Below, piece after piece: positions 18,423 to 24,915 of a stretch of 64,000 nt of DNA. A program made the position numbers and the translations under genes. Origin of the DNA: Billgrantia sulfidoxydans (GTDB taxonomy: Bacteria > Pseudomonadota > Gammaproteobacteria > Pseudomonadales > Halomonadaceae); assembly GCF_017868775.1 (NCBI RefSeq), contig NZ_CP053381.1, positions 2,356,001 through 2,420,000 on the forward strand, written 5' to 3'. Under the pieces are notes generated by a model. The model did no database searches. It had not been told where the DNA came from and saw only the letters and a list, made by a program, of their open reading frames with translations. Numbering within the stretch: position 1 is the stretch's first letter; every line of letters begins with the position of its first letter.

Positions 18423-20621
18423 TCAGGTCTGGGTGGTCTTGTAGGCATAGTGGTAGTAGCCGTAGCCATAGCTGGTGGCGGCCTTGCGCTCGATGGCGTT
18501 GAGGATGCCGCCCTTGACGGTGACACCGCTGGTTTCGAGGCGGCGAATGGCCACGTCGACCTCGCGCGGCGGGTTGAGCCCGAAGCGGGCCACCAGCAGC
18601 GTGGTGCCGCAGTGGTGGCCGATCACCGCGGCGTCGGTCACGGCCAGGATCGGCGGGGTGTCGACGATCACCAGGTCGAAGCGCTCGCTCACCGCCTCGA
18701 GCAGCCGCGTGAAGCGCTCGCTCATCAGCAGTTCGGCGGGATTGGGCGGCGCCTTGCCGCGGGCGACGTAACTCAGGCCGTTGATCGGCGACTGGCGGAT
18801 CACCTCGTCGAGCGCGGCCTTGTCGGCGAGCACCTCGGAGAGCCCGCCCTTGCTATCGGCGTTGAAGGCGGTGTGAACGTGCCCCTTGCGCATGTCGGCA
18901 TCCACGATCAGCACGCGCTGGCCGCTCTGGGCGATCACCGCCCCCAGGTTGATACAGATGAAGCTCTTGCCGATATTGGGGCTCGGCCCGGTGATCATCA
19001 GCCGGTTGTCGTTGGCCTCCAGCATGGCGAAGTGCAGCGAAGTGCGCAGGCCGCGCAGGGCCTCGATGGCGGTGTCGTCCGGCGCATTCTGGGCCAGCAC
19101 CCCGTTGGTCACGGCGCGGCCACGGCGCCGGTTGTGGCGCTTGACCCGACGTACCAGCTTCTGCTGATCGTCGGAGAGCGGCACGGTGGCATACACCGGC
19201 AGCCCCAGGTCCTCGATCTGCTCCGCACTCTCCACGCCCCGGTGCAGGATGCTGCGCACGATGACGAAGGCCACCGCCAGGAAGGCGCCGATCAGGGTCA
19301 GCATGGCCACGGTCACCGGCTTGCGCGGCTCCACCGGCCCCGGCTGGGCAACGGCATCGTCGAGAATGCGCACGTTGCCCACGGTACTGGCCTTGGTGAT
19401 GCTCATCTCCTGGATCTTGTTGAGCAGCTGCACGTAGACCTGCTGGGTCACCTCGACGTCGCGCGTCATGCGCAGGATCTGCTGCTGGGTCTCGGGCAGC
19501 CCGTGAATGCGCTCGTTGAGCCGCTCGCGGTCGCGCTCGAGATTGTGGCGTTTCTCCATCAGGGCGGCATAAAGCGGGTGCGAGGCGTTGTAGCGCTGGC
19601 TCAGTTCGGCCTGCTCCATCTCCAGCTCGCCCAACTGGGTGTCGAGTTCGACGACCCGGTCCAGCACCGAGCGCGTCTCGAGGTTGAGATCGAGGCTCTC
19701 GTGTTCCATGCGGAAGGCGTTGAGGGCATCCTCGGCGGCGGCCAGGTCGTTGCGCACCTGGGGAACCTGCTCCTCCAGGAATTCGAGGCTCTGCTGCGCC
19801 TCGGCGCTCTGGCGCTCGACGTTCTGGGTCAGGTAGATCTGGGCAATGACGCTCAGGGTACGCTCGGCGCGGCGCGGGTTCTCGTCGAGCAGGGTCATGT
19901 TGAACACACCGCTGTCACGACCGCGCTGACCGACGCTGAAGCGTGAGCGCAGGTTGTTTATCGCGGCCAGGCGGGTACGCCGCACCACGGTGAATTCCGC
20001 CCCCTCGCCGGCCTCCAGTTCGGCCACGCGCAGTTCGATGCGGCCCTCGTCGAAGCTCTCGGTGGTACCGACCCGCCCCTCGCCGAGCAGCGTCTCACCG
20101 TGATAGAGCCGGTAGCTGCCGGGCTCGCCGGCCACCAGGCGCAGCGCGCGGCCCAGCCACTCCGGGTCGACGCGCAGCTCCCCCACGTTGAGGTGTTCGC
20201 CGGCCCACACGCTGCGCTCGGCAAAGCCGGGCCGCTGCATGCCGCTCCTGACCAGATAATCCCCCACGAAGGCCAGCCGGGTCGGGATCACCTCGATGTC
20301 GAGGCGCTCCTGGTCGACGGCCTGGCCGAGCACCATGCGCGAGCGCAGGATCTCGAGCTCGGCTTCGGCCTTGGTCTCCTCCTCGAGGATCGAGCGCACC
20401 TCGGCGAGCGGATTGCTCAGCCCGGTCTTGCCCTCCACCTGCACCAGGGCATCGGCGCGGTAGATAGGCGTCGCCAGCTGCACGTGGATCACCGCCGCCA
20501 CGGCAAAGACCGCCGTCACCAGCATGATCAGCCACTTGTTGTCCAGCAGGACGCCGAACAGCCTGCCCAGATCGATATCGTCATGGGCTGGGCGCGAGCC
20601 CGTCTTGATCTCTTTCACCAT
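18423..20621 (-). CDS. wzc: Wzc-type polysaccharide copolymerase and tyrosine autokinase
   Basis: A 732-residue inner membrane protein controlling chain length and export with Wza. Transmembrane segments lie at about 30-50 and 436-457, enclosing a periplasmic Wzz-like domain with a coiled-coil stretch (about 270-400). The cytoplasmic BY-kinase domain has Walker A GPSPNIGKS (545-553), Walker A-prime VLIVDADM (570-577) and Walker B LVIVDTPP (650-657). The C-terminus carries a tyrosine cluster SYGYGYYHYAY (717-727), the autophosphorylation region. All catalytic motifs look intact, so it should be a working kinase paired with the Wzb phosphatase encoded just upstream (36 bp gap). Confidence 0.95.
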   Translation of the reverse strand: MVKEIKTGSRPAHDDIDLGRLFGVLLDNKWLIMLVTAVFAVAAVIHVQLATPIYRADALVQVEGKTGLSNPLAEVRSILEEETKAEAELEILRSRMVLGQAVDQERLDIEVIPTRLAFVGDYLVRSGMQRPGFAERSVWAGEHLNVGELRVDPEWLGRALRLVAGEPGSYRLYHGETLLGEGRVGTTESFDEGRIELRVAELEAGEGAEFTVVRRTRLAAINNLRSRFSVGQRGRDSGVFNMTLLDENPRRAERTLSVIAQIYLTQNVERQSAEAQQSLEFLEEQVPQVRNDLAAAEDALNAFRMEHESLDLNLETRSVLDRVVELDTQLGELEMEQAELSQRYNASHPLYAALMEKRHNLERDRERLNERIHGLPETQQQILRMTRDVEVTQQVYVQLLNKIQEMSITKASTVGNVRILDDAVAQPGPVEPRKPVTVAMLTLIGAFLAVAFVIVRSILHRGVESAEQIEDLGLPVYATVPLSDDQQKLVRRVKRHNRRRGRAVTNGVLAQNAPDDTAIEALRGLRTSLHFAMLEANDNRLMITGPSPNIGKSFICINLGAVIAQSGQRVLIVDADMRKGHVHTAFNADSKGGLSEVLADKAALDEVIRQSPINGLSYVARGKAPPNPAELLMSERFTRLLEAVSERFDLVIVDTPPILAVTDAAVIGHHCGTTLLVARFGLNPPREVDVAIRRLETSGVTVKGGILNAIERKAATSYGYGYYHYAYKTTQT

Positions 20622-20657
20622 TGGTAGAGTCCTGGCGTGAAAAGGGAGTCGTTCGCG

Positions 20658-21116
20658 TCAGCCTCGCGAGCCGCCGAGGCGCGCCTGCCAGAGGCGCGCG
20701 GCTTCGGTAAGCTGACGATGCACGCGTACAAAGACCTCTTCGTTCCTGCGGTAGGGGTCGGGGATGTCCACCCCGCTGCCCGCCTCACCCGGCAGCCAGC
20801 GCCCGAAGCGCATGGTCTTGCCGGTGGCGAAAGGGAACTGCTCGGCAATCGCCAGCCGCTGGCCCTCGCTCATGACCAGCACCAGGTCGGCCTCGCGCAC
20901 CATCCCGGCGTCGATCTGGCGCGCCCGATGGGCGGAGAGATCGAGCCCATCAGCCTCCGCCAGGCGCGCGGCGGTAGGGTCGGCGGCGTGTCCGACCAGC
21001 GCCCCCAGGCCGGCCGATGCGATACGGTGGCCGGGCAGAGCCCGCCTGAGCAGCGCCTCTCCGACCGGGCTGCGACAGACGTTGCCGATGCACACCACGA
21101 GTACTTCCTGAAACAT
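20658..21116 (-). CDS. wzb: low-molecular-weight protein-tyrosine phosphatase, Wzb-like
   Basis: A 152-residue cytoplasmic phosphatase predicted to dephosphorylate Wzc and so cycle the export machinery. The P-loop CIGNVCRSP (Cys9, Arg15) is at the N-terminus, and the general-acid motif DPY is at about 120-122, both complete. The start is set at MFQEVLVVCIGN because the family P-loop begins within ten residues of the N-terminus; a longer upstream frame crosses the end of wza. The start codon lies 10 bp downstream of the wza stop codon, giving the classic wza-wzb-wzc order. Confidence 0.93.
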   Translation of the reverse strand: MFQEVLVVCIGNVCRSPVGEALLRRALPGHRIASAGLGALVGHAADPTAARLAEADGLDLSAHRARQIDAGMVREADLVLVMSEGQRLAIAEQFPFATGKTMRFGRWLPGEAGSGVDIPDPYRRNEEVFVRVHRQLTEAARLWQARLGGSRG

Positions 21117-21126
21117 TCCCTTCCCT

Positions 21127-22263
21127 CTATTCGCGGACACGATCCAGCTCACGCCCGGTGCGCGTGGTCTGGTAGAGACTGCTGACGGTGGGCAGCAGCT
21201 GGCGCACCACACGGTTCCAGCGCCCCAGCGGCGTGGTCGTCACGTACACCACATCGGTCGGCTGCAGGGTGAATTCGGCACCCAGCATCAGTGCCGTCGC
21301 GTTGCTGGCGTCGAGCTGGTAGACCGTGGCGAGCTTGTCGCTGTCCGACGCCGCCCGGCGGATGACGAAGATGCCCGAGGCGTTGGCATTGCCCTCGTTG
21401 ATGCCGCCAGCCTCGGAGAGCGCATCGGTCAGCGTCAGCCGGCTCGCCCCCATCGGCAGGCTGGTCGGCTCGCGCACCTCGCCCATCACGTACACCTTCT
21501 GGTTGCTGTTGTCGGGCACGTGCAGCACATCGCCATCGCGCAGCAGCATGTTCTGGTCGAGACGGCCGTTGTTGAGCATGTCGTGCAGCGACACACGGGT
21601 TTCCTCGCCGTCCCGCGTCAGCAGCACGTCGTGCCAGTTGGCGTGCTCCGCCAGCCCGCCGGACAGGTTGATGGCGTCGAGCACGCTCATCGGCACGTTG
21701 CGGATCGGCAGCGGGCCGGGCTCCTGCACGGCGCCGGTGACGTTGACCTTCTGGGAGTTGTACTGGGCGACCTGGACTTCGACCTGGGGCATGGCCACGT
21801 AGGGCTCCAACCCGCTGGCGATGACTTCGCGCACCTCGCGCACCGTCCGTCCCTCCACCGGAATGCGGCCGATGAAGGGATAGAAGATGGTGCCGTCGCT
21901 GTGCACGGTATTGCCCGACTCCGCCGCGCTACGCTCCCCGCCGGCGGGAATCGTCAGTTCCGGATGGCCGTAGACGATGACGGTGAGCACGTCGCCCTTG
22001 CCGATGTAGTAGTCATAGTCGGTGACCTCCTCACGCAGGGCGTCGCCGGCCTTCTCCATATCCTCGGCCCCGAGGAGCTCCTGGCGCTGGCTGCGCACCA
22101 GGCCGAAGGTGATGGGCTCGATATCGACCAGATCGTCGATCGGGGCGGAGTCCGCCTGGTAATCGATATGCCCTCCCGGGGCAAAGGCACATCCACCCAA
22201 GGCAAACAGCCCGAAACAAAGAAACAAGCGCCCCACCCGGAGCCGCTGGAAGTCGTGATTCAT
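21127..22263 (-). CDS. wza: Wza-type outer membrane polysaccharide export lipoprotein
   Basis: A 378-residue polysaccharide export protein. A lipoprotein signal peptide ends in ALGGC (lipid-modified Cys about 25). The Poly_export domain (YDYYIGKGDVLTVIVYGHPEL, about 83-103) is followed by two SLBB-like beta-grasp domains (KVNVTGAVQEPGPLPI and KVYVMGEVREPTSLPM). The C-terminal segment WNRVVRQLLPTVSSLYQTTR would form the amphipathic outer membrane helix. It is the first gene of the 22-kb operon. Its leader of several hundred bases contains an ops element about 300 nt before the start codon. Confidence 0.95.
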   Translation of the reverse strand: MNHDFQRLRVGRLFLCFGLFALGGCAFAPGGHIDYQADSAPIDDLVDIEPITFGLVRSQRQELLGAEDMEKAGDALREEVTDYDYYIGKGDVLTVIVYGHPELTIPAGGERSAAESGNTVHSDGTIFYPFIGRIPVEGRTVREVREVIASGLEPYVAMPQVEVQVAQYNSQKVNVTGAVQEPGPLPIRNVPMSVLDAINLSGGLAEHANWHDVLLTRDGEETRVSLHDMLNNGRLDQNMLLRDGDVLHVPDNSNQKVYVMGEVREPTSLPMGASRLTLTDALSEAGGINEGNANASGIFVIRRAASDSDKLATVYQLDASNATALMLGAEFTLQPTDVVYVTTTPLGRWNRVVRQLLPTVSSLYQTTRTGRELDRVRE

Positions 22264-22559
22264 CGAATTTTCACTCGCGTGCCATTATTAACCTGGACCC
22301 TGTCGCCTTAAGCAGTCATTCCTTGTCGCTTTTATTATTCGTTAATGTCGCCACCAAGTGACACGGGAGGAAACCAACAAATAACCTCAACCGCACCCAA
22401 ATTTCTCAACCTGACACAATAATTAAACGCGATTGTAGTCATCCGGCGACACCAACTAATTCAAACTGTCTCCCGACGTCGACACCAATATTCCAAACAT
22501 AAACCTAAGAATACTTTATCCGACATCGAGACAAGTAAAGAAACCCTCCCGCCGCAAGA

Positions 22560-22571
22560 CACGCTACCGCC
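22560..22571 (-). promoter_or_regulatory. ops element (RfaH recruitment site) in the wza leader
   Basis: On the minus strand the sequence reads GGCGGTAGCGTG, identical to the 12-base ops core known from E. coli capsule, LPS and F operons. It lies 296 nt before the wza start and in the same orientation. In known systems RNA polymerase pauses here and RfaH (a NusG paralogue) loads, suppressing Rho-dependent termination in long, poorly translated operons. The rest of the longer JUMPstart sequence is not recognisable. An RfaH gene is not in the window. Confidence 0.75.
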
Positions 22572-22785
22572 GCGAGGTTAAGACGACAATCCCCGAAGCC
22601 ACGCGCATCACCCTGTTTTCAGGGCGAAAAAATGCCAGCGGCAAGAACCGCGACACGACGCATACTCAAGGAATTCGACAAGACAGGGCCCTTGCCTCCA
22701 TGCAAGGTGCCAAGTGAACAGGGCTAGAATAATCTTTTTTTTTGCTCGCCACTACCCCTTATCAAGTTCTATACATTTTTTTACT

Positions 22786-22814
22786 CTTATATACACACGG
22801 ACACGCTGGAACAA
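22786..22814 (-). promoter_or_regulatory. candidate sigma70 promoter for the EPS operon
   Basis: On the minus strand TTGTTC (22809-22814) and TATAAG (22786-22791) are separated by 17 bp. The -10 matches consensus at five of six positions and the -35 at three. It would place the transcript start about 210 nt before the ops element. AT-rich DNA gives such matches by chance, so this is tentative. Confidence 0.35.
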
Positions 22815-22924
22815 GATAAGTTTCTTTCCTGTTATCACTAATTAGGTTATCAATTCACCGTTCGAACCGAAACCCCCATGGCATTTAAACGTCACGGGGG
22901 CAAGTCTATGCAAGCCTGTCTGCA

Positions 22925-23014
22925 TTACCTGCCGACGGCAGGTTGGCCGGGTGGTAATCCAGCACCATTACAGGATACGCCGTCCGGCTATTCGTACCGC
23001 CGGAAGCATCCGGC
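22925..23014 (+). promoter_or_regulatory. hairpin-rich leader upstream of yjbE
   Basis: Three potential helices lie close together just before yjbE. ATTACC (22925-22930) can pair with GGTAAT about 22 nt downstream, enclosing a perfect 7-bp hairpin with arms 22927-22933 and 22937-22943; the two pairings share bases, so they may alternate. A second hairpin with arms GCCGGA (22999-23004) and TCCGGC (23009-23014) ends 9 bases before the AAAGGAG ribosome binding site. It does not match a riboswitch consensus I know. A structured untranslated leader is inferred; function unknown. Confidence 0.4.
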
Positions 23015-23036
23015 GCAATAAAGGAGCCATATCGAT

Positions 23037-23366
23037 ATGCTTGAACCCATGAAACTACGAAGGCGCATCGCCACCCTGGCGGGCGTGACCCTGCTGGGCC
23101 TCGCGCCGCTCGCGCTGGCCCAGCAGGCCACGTTACCCCAGGGTACGCCGGGCGCCCCGGGCAACTCGGCAAATACGCCGGCGCCGGGCGCGGTGGCTAG
23201 CGGCGGGCTCGCCACCGGCATAGGTGCCGGCGCCGAGGCCCCGGGCAATTCCGGCCAGGCCCTGGCCGGTGCGGTGAGCCGGGGAGCCGCCGGCATCGGC
23301 GTGGCGATCGGTGCCTCCGGCACGGGTACCGGCACCGGGACGGGTACCGGTACCGGGACGCGCTGA
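23037..23366 (+). CDS. yjbE: YjbE/GfcA-like small secreted protein
   Basis: A 109-residue exported protein. The signal peptide covers about residues 6-28 and ends ALAQ. The mature part is rich in Gly, Ala and Ser, and the C-terminus is a GTGTGTGTGTGT repeat encoded by near-repeats around KpnI-like GGTACC units. E. coli YjbE has the same design (signal peptide, Gly/Ser/Ala body, Thr-rich tail), and the following genes are yjbF, yjbG and yjbH homologues, so the call is mainly contextual. The start at 23037 has AAAGGAG 10 bp upstream; an ATG 12 bp later is an alternative. Molecular role is not known in any species; it accompanies extracellular polysaccharide production. Confidence 0.7.
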   Translation: MLEPMKLRRRIATLAGVTLLGLAPLALAQQATLPQGTPGAPGNSANTPAPGAVASGGLATGIGAGAEAPGNSGQALAGAVSRGAAGIGVAIGASGTGTGTGTGTGTGTR

Positions 23367-24118
23367 TGAGCCGCGACAGACGGTACAGCATCAGACGTGT
23401 GCCGACTCAGGGCCGCCGCAAGGCGGTCCTGCTTCGCCTGCTGTTGGCGGGGGGACTGGTCGCGGGCATGACGGCCTGTGCCCAAGGCGGGCGGCTGACG
23501 CCCATGGGCGCCACATTGATGGGCGGGGCTCGCGGCGAGGACCCCGCAGCACAGGCCGAAGCGCTACCCTACGCCACGCTGGTGGCACGCACCGAGGGCA
23601 ACCAGGCGCTGCTGGTAATGGCGCATCGCACCGGGCATAACGGCCGCGATACCTACTGGCAGGCCGGGGATCGCGCCACGCTGCAGCTGCGCGATGGCGT
23701 TCCCGCCAGCACGGCCGGCTTCGACGCGCTCCTGCTGGGACGCTGGCTCACGGCCGAGCCGGGCCATGGACACTACCGGGTGCACGTTCATTGGCGCGAT
23801 GCCGACGGCCAGGAGTGGCAGGACATGGCAACGGCAAGTCTCACCTGCGAGGCGGCGCAGCCCGTCGACCTGCCGTTGACCCGGCTAACGCTGGAGCGAT
23901 GTACCGAACGACTCGATTGGCAGGGCAGCAATACGCACAGCCGCGGGGTGTACTGGCGCGAGCCGGGCAGCCTGCGGATCTGGGGGGGTGACATGGCGCT
24001 CTGGCCGGACGGTCCACGCCTGCGCTGGCAGGTGGCGAGACCCTGGTGGAGCGATGCCGAGGACACCGGGCACGGCGTCGGGCAGACGAGCCTGCCCGAC
24101 GCCGTGCCATCGTCGTGA
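23366..24118 (+). CDS. yjbF: YjbF/GfcB family lipoprotein
   Basis: A 250-residue predicted lipoprotein. The hydrophobic stretch LLLAGGLVAGMTAC ends in a lipobox (Cys about 38) after a basic N-terminus. The remainder has the YjbF/GfcB pattern, including NTHSRGVYWREPGSLRIWGG near residue 190, which resembles the conserved block before the C-terminus of this family. It starts one base inside the yjbE stop (TGATG), so translation is probably coupled. The last 17 codons lie in a perfect 17-bp inverted repeat (see separate entry). Family members are outer-membrane-associated partners in exopolysaccharide or group 4 capsule secretion; the mechanism is unknown. Confidence 0.78.
   Translation: MSRDRRYSIRRVPTQGRRKAVLLRLLLAGGLVAGMTACAQGGRLTPMGATLMGGARGEDPAAQAEALPYATLVARTEGNQALLVMAHRTGHNGRDTYWQAGDRATLQLRDGVPASTAGFDALLLGRWLTAEPGHGHYRVHVHWRDADGQEWQDMATASLTCEAAQPVDLPLTRLTLERCTERLDWQGSNTHSRGVYWREPGSLRIWGGDMALWPDGPRLRWQVARPWWSDAEDTGHGVGQTSLPDAVPSS
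24069..24108. repeat. perfect 17-bp inverted repeat at the 3-prime end of yjbF
   Basis: Arms 24069-24085 and 24092-24108 are exactly complementary and separated by six bases (ACGAGC). It is very GC-rich and there is no T-run after it, so a simple intrinsic terminator is unlikely. It lies within the last codons of yjbF and 24 bp before the yjbG start, so an RNA stem could protect the upstream mRNA or modulate yjbG expression. Confidence 0.8.
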
Positions 24119-24132
24119 CAAAGAGAGTGAGA

Positions 24133-24915
24133 ATGACCCGACGTCACCCCCCCCATGCCGGCGGCTGGCGCTCAGCCTGCCTGGGCGCGCTGCTGGCCCT
24201 ACCCCTTCACGTCCAGGCCGAGACCCCACGGCTGTCTGACCTGTGGCTCGCGCAGCCGGCGTTGCCCGAACCACCCGCCTACAGCTACTACCTGCTGGAA
24301 CGTCAGCAGGAGCCTCAGCAGCGCCGGGCCAGGCGCCTGCGGGAAGAACTGGCGACGCTGATCGACTGGTACTCCCTGGCCGGGCGCAGCGACATGGCCC
24401 GGGGGCTGGCCGCATGGCAGGCCGCCATCGTCGAGCTGCAGGCGGCGGCGGGGCGCACCCCTGCCAGGGCCGACCTCGCCGCCCTGCTCGCCTCGCCGCG
24501 GCACGATCCCTCGCTGGCCTCGCTGGCGGCCGTCGGTCATTGCGACGTGCCCGAGTGGGTGGAGCTGTGGCACTTCGGCGGCGTGACGCGTCACCGCTGG
24601 ACCCCGGGCATGAGCCTGCGCGAACTGCTGCGCCAACAGCCCGACGCCCACCGGGCCGGCGCCGACGAAGCGTGGCTGATCGCCCCCCAGGGCGCGCCGC
24701 GCCGACTCGGCGTGGCCGCCTGGAACGCCGGCGATGCTCCCCTGGTTCCCGGCAGCCGCGTGGCCATCGCCCTTCCCGAACCGGTTCAGGAGTCGGACTG
24801 GGTCAATCGCGCCCTGCCCGACTTCCTGGCGACCCGCCTACCCGGCGATGCCTGTCAGGCCGTCGCCTTGCCGCACGCCGCGGGTCAAGCCGATTCGGGA
24901 GGACCTGCGACATGA
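24133..24915 (+). CDS. yjbG: YjbG/GfcC family capsule biosynthesis protein
   Basis: A 260-residue periplasmic protein of the GfcC family. The signal peptide is about residues 1-28 (cleavage after VQA). The family features are the beta-grasp-like region PEWVELWHFGGVTRHRWTPGMSLRELL (about residues 141-167) and the terminal segment with VPGSRVAIALPE and LPDFLATRLPG. The start ATG at 24133 follows a GAGAGTGAGA stretch and gives the signal peptide; the frame is open further upstream, but that part lies over yjbF and the inverted repeat. It overlaps yjbH by ATGA. In E. coli group 4 capsule, GfcC is periplasmic and required for capsule assembly; here it probably serves the yjb-type polymer. Confidence 0.8.
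   Translation: MTRRHPPHAGGWRSACLGALLALPLHVQAETPRLSDLWLAQPALPEPPAYSYYLLERQQEPQQRRARRLREELATLIDWYSLAGRSDMARGLAAWQAAIVELQAAAGRTPARADLAALLASPRHDPSLASLAAVGHCDVPEWVELWHFGGVTRHRWTPGMSLRELLRQQPDAHRAGADEAWLIAPQGAPRRLGVAAWNAGDAPLVPGSRVAIALPEPVQESDWVNRALPDFLATRLPGDACQAVALPHAAGQADSGGPAT

Larger units (their letters stand above)
22264..23036. promoter_or_regulatory. AT-rich divergent regulatory region between wza and yjbE
   Basis: A 773-bp region without a convincing gene. Base composition falls clearly below the surrounding GC content between about 22310 and 22860, with a nine-T run at 22735-22743. It must hold promoters for both the minus-strand EPS operon and the plus-strand yjb operon. Separate entries cover the ops element, a candidate minus-strand promoter and the structured yjb leader. 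No protein of more than a few dozen residues with a ribosome binding site is seen here. Confidence 0.7.

Noticed and set aside
22506..22519. RcsAB-box-like sequence TAAGAATACTTTAT in the wza leader
   Set aside because: About ten of fourteen positions agree, in AT-rich DNA, and the Rcs system is mainly enterobacterial. Not enough to call.
22880..23036. Cyclic di-GMP-I (GEMM) riboswitch upstream of yjbE
   Set aside because: GGGGGCAAG and TGCAAGCC look vaguely like GEMM core pieces, but they are only six bases apart, leaving no room for the P2 hairpin, and the tetraloop receptor is absent.
23320..23363. Tandem repeat or mobile element in the GGTACC-rich end of yjbE
   Set aside because: The repeat is coding (Gly-Thr repeats) and matches the low-complexity tail expected for YjbE proteins.
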